Shown here one piece after another: positions 1 to 11,161 of a DNA stretch of 47,937 nt. A program made the position numbers and the translations under genes. Under the pieces are notes generated by a model, which was given only the letters and a program-made list of their open reading frames with translations, searched no databases and had not been told where the DNA came from. Every line of letters begins with the position of its first letter. Position 1 is the first letter of the stretch. Origin of the DNA: Cyanophora paradoxa (lineage: Eukaryota; Glaucocystophyceae; Cyanophorales; Cyanophoraceae); NCBI GenBank assembly GCA_004431415.1, contig QPMI01000016.1:1-47937 (forward strand), in the 5' to 3' direction.

Positions 1-236
1 CGGCGGCCAGGCGGAGCGCATTCCGGCCAATGTTTCTAGGGACGCCCATTCGGCTCGCCGCTGTCCTGGGCGGCCGCTGCGGGGCCGCAATGCGAGGTGC
101 GGCGTTGAATCCGGCGGCCGGCAGCGGCGGCACGAACGCCGCGGCCTCCATGAGCTCAGAGTGCCGCAGGAAAGCGGCTAGAAGAACAACGACGAGCCGG
201 ACCAGGGGAAGAAGTGGGACCGGGATACGCGAATCG

Positions 237-391
237 GGCAGAACTGGCACTCGACCAGACCGTGAGCAAGCTGCGGCAGCTAGAGCGCGCAAACAATACT
301 AGCTACATCTCGTGGGCAGAACTGGGACTCGGTGAGACGTCCCCCCGTGAGCAAGCTGCGGGCAGCTAGAGCACACAAACAGAGCTAGCTG
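237..391. repeat. imperfect direct repeat pair upstream of first gene
   Basis: Two diverged copies (about 237-306 and 313-391) share a GGGCAGAACTGG start, a GTGAGCAAGCTGCGG core and a CAGCTAGAGC...CAAACA end. The surrounding 1-628 stretch has no recognisable gene. This is probably an old local duplication in the upstream region of the coiled-coil gene at 629. Confidence 0.6.
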
Positions 392-628
392 CGGTGTGCG
401 CTACAGCCGGCGTGCAGTGCACTCGTCGACATGAGCGCTGCGGAGGAGATCTACCGACGGGGAGCGCGAAGACACTGTGCGTGCACTCAGCAGAGCAATC
501 TAGCGCTCCGCAGCAGTTCCTCCTCCCCCAGGAAGCGTGCGTAGCTAACGGGCGACGCAGCGTCCAAGAAGGGGACGAGGAGCGCGCAGTCACAGGATCT
601 CGGACAGCTCTCGCCGCTGTCGGCCAGT

Positions 629-1937
629 ATGCTCTCAGTATCTCCTTCGTGGTCGAACATCGTGGACGGGATGAGCCCGCGCGAGTTCCGCGTCTTTCTG
701 GACGACCTGAAGCGCTCCGACGAGCGGCACAGCGTGGCGGCGAACACCGAGTTCGCAGCCAGCAACCTGCTGCGGCCGACGGGGTCGACGCTGGGGCAGC
801 GGATCGGCTACGCGAGGATCCAGAGCTTGCACGAGCAGCTGGCGCAGGCGGAGAAGGAGCGGCGGCTGCTGGCGACGCGGCTGAGGCGGCTGGAGGCGGT
901 GCAGAAGCAGCAGATCGGGAAGCACGAGAAGCTGTACCGGGCGGCGCAGGAGGGCTTGCGCATCACCCCCGAAGTTCTCGAGGCGGAGCGCGAGGCCCGC
1001 GAGCTCCGCGGACTCGTGTCCGCCCTCGAGGTGCGCCGCCGCCGCGGCCGCGGCCCCGCGCGGCGCCCCTCAGCGGGCGGCAGGTGCGGCTGGAGGACCT
1101 CGTGGAGGAGCTGGGGGCGGCGCTGCGGGCGGTGGCGGCGGGGCGGGCGGCGGCGGCGAAGGGCGGCGGGAGCGGGCGCCCCGAGGAGGTCCTCGAGCGC
1201 TGCGGGAGGGGACGGAGGAGCTCGAGGCCCGCCGCGACGCCGCCGCCAAGGAGGTGGAGGGGGCGGAGGCGCGCGAGCGGCAGCTGCGCGCCGAGGCGGC
1301 CGAGGCGGAGGCCGAGTGCGACGAGGCGCGCGCCCTCTGCGAGGAGCGCGCGGGGCGCGCGGCGGCGATCCGCGCGATGCTCGACGCGGGGCGCGAGCTC
1401 GAGGCCGTCCGCCGCGAGGCCGCCGCCGCCGAGGCGCTCACGGCGCGGGGCACGCACGTGCGGAGCGCGGCGGCGGCGGCGGAGGAGGAGGCGCGGGCGG
1501 CGGAGCTCGAGGCGGCGGTGGCGGCGCGGGACGCCGAGCTCAAGCTGCTGCGCGCCGAGCGCGACCGGTGCGCCCGCCGGGCCCGCCGCGCCCTGCCTCG
1601 CGGGCCCGCCCGACGCGGGGGCGGGGCCGGCAGGATGGAGGCGGCGCTCGAGGCGAAGGAGGCGGAGGCGGCGGCGCTGCAGGCGCGGGGCCTGGAGCTG
1701 GCGGGGCGGCGGGAGCGGCTGGAGCGGGAGCTGGCGGGGGCGCTGGAGCGGGAGATGGAGGCCCTCGCGGGGCGCGTCCGCTCCGTCAAGCAGCTCGCCC
1801 TCTCCCGCCCCGCCAGCGCCGCCCCCGCCCCCGCCCCCGCCCCCGGGGAGCCCCTCGACCTCGCCCCCGCCCCCCTCGACGTCGCCCCCCCGCTCAACCT
1901 CGCCCCACCCGGCTCCTCCTTCCAGCTCGCCGCGTAG
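629..1937 (+). CDS. coiled-coil protein, multi-exon, family not recognised
   Basis: The ATG at 629 opens a 402-nt first exon ending at 1030 (GAG|GTGCGC), with a leader MLSVSPSWSNIVDGMSPREF and then heptad-like Glu/Arg/Leu/Ala helix (AQAEKERRLLATRLRRLE). Exon 2 starts at about 1084 after GGCAG. A later intron (1568-1633, GTGCGC...GGCAG) joins AERDR to MEAALEAKEAEA in phase. The last exon runs through a long Ala/Glu/Arg/Leu coiled coil to a Pro/Ala-rich tail and TAG at 1935-1937. The frame of exon 2 does not connect with the following coil around 1190-1210: a small intron or a sequence indel is needed there. Most of the length is predicted alpha-helix, suggesting a structural or cytoskeletal role, but no family signature is visible. 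Its 3' end faces the kleisin gene across about 300 bp. Confidence 0.6.
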
Positions 1938-2239
1938 CCCGCCTCCCGCCCCTAGGCCTCCCGGCCTCGTTCCCCGCTTCCTTTCCAACCCAGCCCCTGT
2001 TTCTCGCCCCCGGACCAGCTCTCCATCCAGCCTCCCCTCCCCCGCCTCCTGACAGAGGCGGCGCGTGCACTCGTTCTGACGCGAAGGAGACTCGAAGAAG
2101 ACCGCCCAGTGTCCCCCATGAGCTCTCCCGCCCCACGAAAGAGACTGTGCTCGAAAGATGCATTTGCGATCGCTTGCGAGGCACAGAGGGGGGTATGTAC
2201 AGGCGGCGGCGCGCTGGGCCGCGCCGGGGAGCCTCGGGC

Positions 2240-5200
2240 CTACGCGGACTCGAGGAGGGAGGAGGAAGGGCCGGCCTGCGGGGCGGCGGAGGCGTCGGAG
2301 GGCCGGGGCCGGGCGGCGAAGGTGCGGAAGGCGCGCCCCGGGGCGATGCTGATGTCCCCGTACGGCTCCTCCTGCTCCACGCGCACCGCGTCCCCCGTCG
2401 CCAGCACTGCGGCCCGTCAGCCGCCCCGCCGCCCGGCGGGGGCGCGGGGGCGCGGGGGCGGGGGCGGGCCGAGGATCTGGAAGAAGGTGCGGGCGGCGAC
2501 GACGCGGGACTCGCCGCGCAGGAGCTCGAGGAGCGAGAGCGACGCCCGCCCCTCCATCCGCTCCTCCAGGAACCTGCCGCCCCTCCACCTCGCGCCCCGC
2601 CCGCCCCGCAGGCCCCGCGAGCCCCGCACCCGACCATCTTGACCGTCGTCTCGCTCACCGAGCGGCCCGCCCCGCCCGCCCCGCCCGCCCCCTCCGACGC
2701 GCGGAAGTCCGATGACCGGCGCGCCTCTGCCCGCCGCGCGCGATGTCAGCCGGAGGCGACGAAGAAAAGAGGAGCGTGGGGGCGCGCCGTCGTCAAAGCT
2801 CGGGACGTCGACCGCTGGGGCGCAGTCAGCGCAGGGAGCGTGGCGGGGCGGGGGCCGGCGCACGCGGGAAGAGGCTGCCCGGGCTGCTCTCGCCGGTGGC
2901 GGCGCTCGTGCGGGCGGCGTCGAGCGCGCCGCGCGGCTCCTGCGCGGCGTCAGGCGGGGGGCGGCGGGCGGGCAGGGCGCGGGGCGCGGACGAGGGCGTC
3001 GGCCCCGTCTCCTCCTCGAGCTCCGCCATCAGCACGCCCGCCGTCGAGCGCCCGCGCCGCCCCTCTGCCCCGCCCTCAGCGCCTTCCCGCGGCGCGGCGG
3101 CGCGGGCTATCACCGCTGGAGGCGACGAGGGAGGTGGTGCGGAGGCGGACGGTGCGGGCGGCGCCGGCGTCGGAGGCGGCATCCTCGTCGCGCCGGCGCC
3201 CCCGCTCGGGCTCCTCCACCGCCGCCTCCTCCAGCGGCGCGAACGCCTCCGGCGGCGCGTCAAACCCGCGCCCCAGTCCGCCAGCGGCTCCTCCGCCACC
3301 GCGCCCGGCACCGCCTGCGCCTCCTCCTCCCGCTCCTCCCGGGCGCCGCTGCGCGCCCTTGCGCGCCCGCTTCGGCCGCTGCTCGGCCGCCGCCTCCACC
3401 GCGGCGCGCCGGACCCAGCGAGAGACCTCGGGGGCCTGCGGGAGGCGGGGGTCGTGAAGGGCTCGTGGAGGGTGCCGTGGGAGGCGGCGCACGAGGGCGG
3501 CGAGGAAGAGGGGCGGGCCGACGGCGAGGAGCTCCCGCAGGTCGGCCGCCCGCGGGCGCTCCGGCTGCAGGCCGTTAAGCGGGGGCGGGGCGCGGGGCGG
3601 GGCGCGGAGCGGGGCGCCGGGCGGGGGGGTGCCTCGTCGGGCTCCTCGGCGGTGCCGGGGCGGAGGAAGGGTAGATTCTCGGGGGCGATGGTGATGTCGC
3701 CGCGCTCCTCGAGCTGCCGCCCCGCCCCGTCGGCCCGGGGGCGGCAGGGCGGGGGGCGGGGCGGACGCAGGCGCGAATGAAGTCGCTGGCGAGCTCCGTC
3801 TCCTCCGCGAAGAGCGCCCCGCGCCGCCCCCGCTTCGCCCGCGCCCGCCCGCCGCCGGCGTGCCCGGCACCACCGCGGCCGGCGAGCCGCCAGCCGGGCG
3901 CTGCAGCTCGGCCTCCTCGAAGCGGTCGGGCCCGGCCCTCGGGCACCCGCGGCCCCGCCTCCTCGTCGGCCTCGCGCGGCTCCCGCGCCGGGCGTCCCCG
4001 CCCCCGGCCCCTCCACGTCCACCTCCACGCGCACCTCGAGCTCTGCGGCGCCCTCGGCGGCGGCGGCGGCGCGGGCCGGGGGCGGCGCCCGCGCACCGTC
4101 GAAGGCGGCGACCATCTCGGGAACGGGCTCGTCGGGCGGGGCCGGCGGGGCCGCCGCCTCCGCCCCGACGCCGAAGATGTCCTCCGCGAGCTGCAGGTCC
4201 GCGAACTCACCGAAGCCGCCCCTGCCGCCCCCTCAGCCCCCGGGCCGCGCCGCGGCGAGGCGGCCCCGGGCGCACAGGTCGGCCTCTGTGCCAAAGCCCT
4301 CGAAGGCCGCCCGCTGGCTCCCGCCCCGCGCCTCGTCCAGCGTGATCTCTTCCTGCCGCGCTGCCGGGGGCGATCATCGCGGGGACCCGCGCGCAGGCCG
4401 GACGCGCGCGCCGACGTGCGAGGAGGCCGCCGAGGCGCGCGGGAGACGCTCGCGGTCGCGCTCGCCCTCGCGCGCGGAGGCGGAGCGGCGGGCGGCGCTG
4501 CGCCGTCCGCGAGGCCGCTCTACCTCCTCCTCTTCCTCCTCGTCCCAGTTGATGACGAGCGGAGCGGGTCCCTGCCCGAAACATTCATGCGGGCGGCGGG
4601 CGGCGGCGGCTGTTGGGCAGCGCACGGCAGCGTCTCGAAGGAAGGAGGGAGGACCGTCCTCGAGGTCGAGACCACCGCCTTCCACCGCCATTGTGATAGC
4701 TTCCGTCCTGCAGGGCAATCAAAATTGAACGGGCCCTCGGGAGAGACAGCGCGGGCAGGCTCCGCGCGCCTGGCGCGCGCGTCGGTCGTCTGCTCGCGCT
4801 GAGTTTTGTCGGGCCGCTGGCTAAGGCGCGCCTGAACCAAGCGGACAAAGTCCGAGACATCAGCTGCGAAATGCGAGCGTCAATAAGGACACCGCGCGCC
4901 AGGGCCGACCTCAGCCACCTGCAAGGTATTGCGTTTGCTTGTCATATAACACGACACAGCCGTACCTGCAGGAAGCTCGCATCAGAAATGAAAAGAGGCT
5001 CGGGTGGCAATCTTGCCGCGCACATCAGCGTCGAGGAAAGACGGAGAGCGAGGGGTGCGACGGGCGACATGATCACCTTCACGCTATCCACCTGCGGGGA
5101 TTTCATTCGCTGCTTTAGATGGCAAGGAGAATGCGCAGTGCGTATGCAGAGCCAAGGAGCTGAACGCGCGCGACGCAAGTGACGAGTTTCCAGGATGCGA

Positions 5201-5416
5201 GTTCCGAGGTGCGACGCGCAAGGGAAGCGCCTAGATGCGAGGCGCACCACGTTGGCGCTCTGCACGAAGCGTTTGGAGAGCTTGGCGCCGCGCGTGGCGG
5301 CGAGCCATACTTGCCCGAGCGGCTGCAAGCGCGAGCGTTCGCCAGGGAGGAGTGGGCGCGGTGTGCGCGGGGCTTCGCACCCCCTTCTTGGTGAGGAGCT
5401 CGTTCGAGTAGAACAT
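2240..5416 (-). CDS. RAD21/SCC1-type cohesin kleisin subunit
   Basis: Kleisins close the cohesin ring by binding SMC3 with the N-terminal and SMC1 with the C-terminal domain. The N-terminal domain is assembled from five in-phase exons: 5381-5416 (MFYSNELLTKKG), 5248-5322 (PLGQVWLAATRGAKLSKRFV), 5024-5091 (VDSVKVIMSPVAPLALRLSS), 4919-4965 (YGCVVLYDKQTQYLA) and about 4770-4863 (DVSDFVRLVQARL), matching the MFYS..LL.K.GPL...WLAA family pattern. Next come an acidic TEAIT/INWDEEEEEE stretch, EEITLDEA and GFGEFADL motifs, then a basic KRGRR segment before ELASDFIRA, in family order. The C-terminal winged helix lies at 2240 to about 2570: SLSLLELLRGESRVVAARTF, a probable GC-AG intron (2407-2469), then VRVEQEEPYGDISIAPG and stop TAG. 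Middle exons (about 2650-4100) are only partly resolved. RAD21/SCC1 is favoured over REC8, but a meiotic paralogue is not excluded. The gene is divergent from the coiled-coil gene at 5497. Confidence 0.85.
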
Positions 5417-5496
5417 CTTGGAGCGCGGTGCGTTTTTTGAGCGAGGCCGGGTGGGTATACTAACTACACGCCGGCGTGGGTACACCAGCTGCCACG
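5417..5496. promoter_or_regulatory. short divergent intergenic region
   Basis: Eighty bases separate the start codons of the kleisin (-) and a coiled-coil gene (+), so both promoters and 5' leaders must lie here or overlap the genes. It contains a GCGTTTTTTGAGCGAGG segment and GGGTATACTAAC, but no motif I can assign with confidence. Confidence 0.4.
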
Positions 5497-7688
5497 ATGG
5501 AGGCCGCCAGCGCGCCGTCGGGGAACGATGCGGACACGTCGGCGACTTGCGCGGAAAGCACGGCTGGTCCGAGCCAGCCGGGCGTGCCGCCCGACCTGGC
5601 CTTCTTGGTGGGCGACTCGGACGAGGCCCTCTTCGCCAAGAAGGTCCTAGCTATGCTGACGCGCGAAGACATAATCGCCAGCCTCAAGAGCCTTCGCGAC
5701 GACTGCAAGCAGCGCAAGGGAAACGCGTCGGCGCGGGAGCTGCCCAGGCCCAAGACGCCGCCTCGCAAGGCTCCGTATGAGAGGCCGTCGTTGCTATCGT
5801 TCTTGAGAGCGAAGCAGGCCGAGCCGGCGCCAGCTCATGCCTCCGACAGCCCGCTAGGACCAGCGACGGACCGCCTGCTGTGCGTGTGCCCGCCTCCTCT
5901 TTGGTATGTCCTTCGCTGAGCCTCTGGCCAGTGACGCGCGAGTTCGGAACTCGCGGACGCCTCGTAGACTCCACCACAACGCGTTCGGGGCGGAGCTCGG
6001 CGAGCAGATTGAGAGTATGCAGAGGGAGCAGAGCGAGGCGATGGCAGAGCTGTTCAAGGAGGTGAGCGGGCCCCCCCGCCTGCTCGCCCTTCGGCTCAAG
6101 CGCTCTCAGTACACGAGGATGAGGAAGCGGGAGAAGCAGTCGGCGCTCGAGCGCGAAAAGACCGCCAAGGCCCTGCAGGACATGACCGCCGAGCGCGACG
6201 TGCGTTTCAGGCCGCTTCCGGCAAGCTGCGGCCGGGAGCGCTGACAGTGGGGCGGGGCGTGCAGGCGGCGCTGGCGGAGGCGGGGCGCCTGCGGAACGCG
6301 GAGCAGCTGCTGCAGAAGGAGGGGAGGACGACGGGGGCGCAGCTCGAGGCGCTCGAAACGGAGCTGGAGCGCACGGAGACCGAGAAGACCGCTCTCCTCG
6401 AGAAGGTAGCGAGGCGGCTGCGGCGCGGGGCGGGCGGGGGCCGACGCGGGGCGTTCCAGTTCGAGACGCTGCGGGGGGACCTGGAGGCGCGCCTGGCGCA
6501 GGCGACGTGGCGGGCGTCGGCCTTGCAGGACCAGCTGGCCGCGGAGCACGAGCACGCGGTGGAGGCCGGCGAGCGCGAGAAGGAGGCCGCCGAGCGGCTC
6601 GAGAAGGCGCAGCGGGCGGCGGAGGAGAGCAAGGCGGAGGCGGCGGCGGAGAAGGAGCTGCGGCGGCGGGACCGGCAGGAGCTCCAGGCCCGCATCTCCA
6701 CCCTCGAGGCTGAGCTCGTCGTGCGCCGCCCCGCCCGGCGCCCCCGGGGGCCCGCGGCCGACCGCCCCCCCAGGCCGCCAAGCAGGGCGCCTCGGCGGAG
6801 ACGGTCTCGCGGCAGCGCGCGGAGATCGAGAGCCTGCGGGGGCAGCTCAAGCGCGCCGCGGACCGGGAGCGGGACGAGGGCCGCGAGAAGGAGGAGGCCG
6901 CCGCATCGCTGCAGCGGCTCCGCGAGGAGCTCGAGCGGCTGAAGGAGGCGCAGGGCAAGGGCTCCGCCAAGCGCGGCGGCGGGGCGGGGCCGAGCTTCGC
7001 GCAGAAGCGGGTGCGGCGGGGCGGGGCGGGGCGCGGGGAGCGGGGCGGGGCGTGAGGCGGGCGGGGCCAGGTGGAGGAGCTGGAGGGGCAGGTGGCGGGC
7101 CTGCAGGAGGCCCTCGGGCGCGCCCAGGGCGAGACCGCCTCCCTCCGCCTTCGCCTCCAGGCCCGCCCCGCCGCCACTCGCGTCCGGCCCCCGCAGACCG
7201 CCTCGCGCAGGTCCTCGAGGGCCTCCGCACCGCCGCCGCCGACGAGGGCACCCACGGCGACGTCTCGCGGGTCCGCCGCCGCCCCCGGCCCCGCGCGGGC
7301 GCGGCGCGGGGCCGACGCGGCGGCAGGCGCTGGCGGCGGAGCAGAAGAAGACGGCGGCGCTGCAGGCGGAGCTCGAGGAGGCGCGCAAGAAGGCCGCAGC
7401 AGCGGCGGCCGCCGCCACCGCGGCGCCCCCGAGGAGTCCCGCGCGGTGCGCGCACCCGCCCGGCGGCGCTGCGGGGCGCTCCTCACGCGGGGGCAGCGGG
7501 CGGCGGGGGCGGCGCTGCGCGCGACGCTGGAGGCGCTGGAGGCGGAGAACGAGGCGCTCGAGGCGCGCATCCGCAGGGCGCAGGAGCGCAAGGCAACGAA
7601 CGGCCGGGCCCTCCTGCGCGCCGAGGCCGACAGCGGGCCCTCCCCGCGCGAGCCCGCCACCAGCGCCCGCAAGGCAAGCGGCCGCTGA
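5497..7688 (+). CDS. long coiled-coil protein, multi-exon
   Basis: The start is ATG 5497 (MEAASAPSG). Exons consistent in phase are 5497-5879, 5932-6061, 6110-6199, 6265-6405, 6460-6720, 6774-7010, and 7071 onward. A 50-nt GC-AG intron then probably joins RLRLQ to VLEGLRTAAADEGTHGDVS, with further short introns to a TGA at 7686-7688. Residues about 30-75 form a small folded-looking region (LAFLVGDSDEALFAKKVLAM) followed by a Pro/Arg-rich linker. From exon 2 onward nearly everything is Glu/Lys/Arg/Ala/Leu coiled coil (IESMQREQSEAMAELFKE; IESLRGQLKRAADRER). The tail is basic and Ser/Pro-rich (SPREPATSARKASGR). A structural or tethering role is an inference; no named family is recognised. It shares the short divergent promoter region with the kleisin gene and ends facing the LysM gene. 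Confidence 0.65.
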
Positions 7689-7923
7689 GCTCTCGCACAG
7701 CATATTCAAGTAGCTGTAGCGTTACACTGTACAGAGAGAAAAATGTGGCCTGTGACTGAGAAAGACTGCAAGCTAAATTGTTCGGGGGACCCAAGGAGGC
7801 CTATGCAGCTGTACACTGGCGGGGCAACCTGATCGAGAGAAGGTTAGTCGCTGAAGCCGCGCGTGCCAGCCGCGGCCGCCCTTCGCCGTAGAAGTGGCTC
7901 GGCCTCGGGCGACATGCTGCATT

Positions 7924-8666
7924 TCACGCGCCGTCAGATCTAGTACTCGGCTTGCGAGTGGTGGGCAGGGCGCACCGGCCGGCCTTTGTTCTGATCTCCT
8001 CCATCATGATCTCCTTGGGGGGCTGCTCTCCAAGAACCGACGAAGGGGGCGCGGGCGCGTTGTTCGTCGCGGCGCTCGACCGCTGCGAGCTCCTGGCATC
8101 TTCCGATCGACTGTTCTGCTTCGAGTTCTCCCAAGCTTTGTCTTCTTTGTACTCCGCGGCGGCCTTCGCGGCGTCGTAATTCGAATTCGAGCAATAGAAC
8201 CTGCGAAACCTCGGATCAAGGTTCGGCGGTAGCGAGGGCAGATGCGCACTTTGCTTCCTCTACGTCGGCGCCGGTCATTTCCCCGAACTGCCGGAGCGCC
8301 TTGCTTTGCCTGCTCTCATGCTTTGAGCGCCACGCTTGCCAAAGCCGTGACGCATGCGCACCGCAAAGCCTCGAGCACCTCCGGGCGCGGCGGTACGTAC
8401 GACCCGTTCGAGGGGATGATCAGCTTCTTTTTGAATGTCAAACGCTCGACCGGCGTAGAAGGGGACGCGCCGAGGCTCAGGCCATTCGCCTGCCTAATCT
8501 GCGCATGCAGGATCAGCAGCGCGCCCCAGGCTGAACCCATCGACATCAGACCACGTACTTGCGCGACCGGCACGTTGTAGCAGAGGGAGAGCCCGAGAAG
8601 CGTGTCGGCTGCCGAGACCGGATGCTCTACGACGCCGTCGGCCCTCGGCGCCGCGCGCTGTGTCAT
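7924..8666 (-). CDS. LysM-domain protein with UBA-like domain
   Basis: Four exons give a 180-residue protein: 8559-8666, 8401-8498, 8250-8309 and 7924-8200, all with GT-AG introns and matching phases. Residues 14-67 form a LysM module: EHPVSAADTLLGLSLCYNVP, then VAQIRQANGLS, a roughly ten-residue insertion, and LTFKKKLIIP. Residues about 73-110 look like a UBA-type helix bundle (ALRQFGEMTGADVEEAKFYC followed by NYDAAKAAAEYKEDKAWE). The tail is Ser/Lys/Pro-rich and hydrophilic. There is no signal peptide, so like eukaryotic LYSMD-type proteins it is probably intracellular; LysM there is not necessarily glycan-binding. The start at 8666 is chosen because it lies a few residues before the LysM domain and no upstream coding extension is convincing. 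Domain calls are from visible pattern, not a profile search. Confidence 0.8.
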
Positions 8667-9343
8667 TGGAGTACTTTGTATGTCCCTAGCTATAAGAAGC
8701 GCTATGAGTCGCAGCCGGGCAGCTGAGCGCGTGCGCGTTTTGGGGTACTGCAAGCGCCGACGGGGCTGACTAGCTTCGCCTGCGCATGCAGCTGTGAAGG
8801 TCGACATGGCGCGAACATGAAGGTCAGCACGGGACGCCGCGGCCCGTCGGCTCGTACGCGTCGGGTGGCTGGTCTCCGCCACTCAGAGGCGCAAGTGCCG
8901 AGTTCTGTTTTGACGGCGTTGACCTGGCAGCTAACCGAGTCGACGGGTGCCTGGTCGCCGCCACTCAGGACTTCCCACATGCGGCAAACTTGGCCTAGTG
9001 ACCCCCTAGTCATCCCGGAGGCCCTGGCCGTGCCACAAGGAAAGAAGCCGCAAAAGGAACAAGTCTATCAGCCACTTATCCCACTCGGCCCAGTCGGAAG
9101 AACCTCAATGGAAGGCAAAGTAGATATCTTAGACATCTCTAGGGAAACTGCAAGTAGAAAAAACCACAGCAATAAAAGAAGCAGTAAACCGGAGTGCAAC
9201 CTGGGACCGCTTTATTTCGAGCCCAAGACGATTTGCCTTCCGGATTCTAACAAGAGCGATTCCAGCTGCCAACCGGAAGGCTACGGGTCCGAGAGACTCG
9301 TCGCACTGATTCATCTCCAGAGCCCGTTACTACTGTTCGCCAC
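8667..9343. other. intergenic region between LysM gene and rhodopsin gene
   Basis: This holds the presumed promoter and leader of the minus-strand LysM gene and the 3' end of the rhodopsin gene. A plus-strand open frame (8817-9422) runs across it but overlaps the rhodopsin terminal exon antisense and shows no domain. A short diverged repeat (CTGGTC.CCGCCACTCAG, near 8870 and 8950) is visible. I see nothing else. Confidence 0.5.
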
Positions 9344-10641
9344 TTACAGCTTCTTCACGAGGTCGAGGTCGCCGGGGTTCGGGAACCCTGCGAAAGCGCG
9401 TTGTCAGGAGGGGCACAAGTAATGGAGGGTTTTTCCAGACGCGCGAACCGTGGACGGGCTCCGACATGAGGAGCGCGAAGCCGAACACGACCTTGGTGAT
9501 AACGTCGAAGATGGCGTACAGGAGGATCTCAACATCGACGGTGACGGCGCGGGTGCCTGAAACAAGGCTAAGAATTCAAATCGAGCGGCAGGTAAGGTGG
9601 ACGCGTGCACACCCTCGCCGATGACCCAGATCACGGGGTAGGCGATCCAGGAGCCGAGGATGAGGAAGACCAGGTAGGTGTAGGTGAAGCCGACAGACTC
9701 CGACTTGGCGTACGCCGCCTTGCGGATGTTGCCGAACAGGCCGACAAGGGTGAGGAACAGGCCCCAGCAGCCGAGGCCGAACCAGCCCCAGCGGGAAGAG
9801 CTCTGGGAGAGGGCGCCGTTCAGGCCGCAGACGACCATGATGACGCTGGCGACGATGGTGGCGAGGGTGGTCTCAATGATCCGGACATCAGCCAGGACAG
9901 CGAGGCTGTAGATGGTGAGCGGGACGGTCACGGCCCACTCCGCATAGCGAGCCCAGTAGAAGTAGCGGAAGCCCGACATCACATCCTGTGTGCGAGAACG
10001 CATTGCGCGAGAATGAGTCCTCCGTTGGCGGGAGCGGCAACTCATCCCCGCAAGCGGGGCGATCAGGCGCAGGCACGAACGCACGTTGGGGAGGGGAACA
10101 CCACCCTGGCCGCGCGCCATGGCGTAGTACGCAACCTGCGGGCGGCATCCCCGGTCACGACTGCATTCGACCAACGGAATCTCGCTCGTTGCTCCGGGCG
10201 TGTTCGCATGTGCTTCTAACTGCCTAAAGATGCTGCTAGGACGCCTGACGCACCGCAGCGGTGCCAACAATGCCGAGCTGGAGGACATGGAGTTTCCGGG
10301 CCGCCTTGCCGTGGAAGAGGGTGAGGTAAAGGAACACGAATGTAGCCAGAACCTGGAAGCCGAAGCCCAGCCAGAAGAAGTCATAGCCCAGCTGTGTAAT
10401 GTTGTCCGGGTTGGACAGCAGCACATTGTAGCGGAGCAAGTACCTGTCGTGCAGCGCGGTCAGGCGAGGGGAGGCGCGATAGGCGCTGAGGGGCGATGGG
10501 AAGTTCTAGCGATCGAGAAACGCAAGGAAGTTGAGGCTACAAGGGTGGCAACGCCGGGACTCACTCCGTGAAGTTGTTATAGTCGAGGAACGCGGGGAAG
10601 TTCGTCGACGCAGGGTCGAATGCCATCAGGACGGACGCCAT
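9344..10641 (-). CDS. microbial (type 1) rhodopsin with E-T-S motif
   Basis: Six exons give 280 residues: 10565-10641, 10254-10443, 10085-10135, 9613-9985, 9449-9556 and 9344-9387, phase-consistent at every junction. The family is a seven-helix, retinal-binding light-driven pump, channel or sensor in a membrane. Helix C reads YWARYAEWAVTVPLTIYS, aligning R119/E122/T126/S133 with bacteriorhodopsin R82/D85/T89/D96. Helix F has WIAYPVIWVIGEG; helix G has FDVITKVVFGFALL with D248 and the Schiff-base lysine K252 (D212/K216). The counterion is Glu instead of Asp, and the proton-donor carboxylate is replaced by Ser, so a classic fast outward pump is not assured. The final intron (9388-9448, donor GTTCGC) is inferred because it joins VHG to FPNPGDLDLVKKL and has a CTGAC branch-like site; without it the tail would be longer and basic. 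No retinal-synthesis gene is adjacent. Confidence 0.9.
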
Positions 10642-11161
10642 GGTTTATTTCGTGCCGGCTTGCGACCTCTCGCTGCCGGTTTTACTTTGCCCAAGTCCTA
10701 AAGGAAGGAGACTTGGCAGTTACTAACAGGCTGGGGGCGTCGTACCCTGGTAGGCCTGCCCCCCTCCCCTCTTCCTTCAACTTCAGGCAGAGACATTTCG
10801 GTGGGCGGCCCAGCGGCTGGGACCACGATGGCCTTCTGCTGTAAGCACTCTGCTCCTCTGCAAGGGAGAATGGCGCCAAGACTAGCTGACGAGCCGCGCA
10901 GCTGCAGTTGCAGCGACGGCGCTGGCGGCCCGGGCGGCGGCGCCGCAGGTCGAGAGCACGAGCAGCGCGGCGGTCTGCCGGCGCAAAGAACATCCCATCG
11001 CGCGCAGGCGCTACACTCTCAATGCCTCCGCCGCACGGGCTTTCTTCGCCGGGCACGTGCGATGCCTCTCCAGCCCGCACCAAGCACCAGCCGTAAACTT
11101 CGCCCTCTCTCCGGTCTGCCAGCTGCAGGTACGATGCAACTTGAGATGGTCAAAGTCTTTA
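10642..11161. other. divergent intergenic region, rhodopsin / MBL-fold gene
   Basis: No coding exon is supported here. It separates two divergently transcribed genes and presumably carries both promoters. Open frames within it lack any recognisable protein signature. Confidence 0.45.

Noticed and set aside
394-3457. Very long plus-strand open frames through 394-2052 and 629-3457
   Set aside because: They read through introns of the coiled-coil gene and then antisense to the kleisin. They are products of low stop frequency at high GC.
8817-9422. 201-residue plus-strand frame
   Set aside because: Overlaps the rhodopsin terminal exon antisense, has no recognisable domain, and its composition is not clearly coding.
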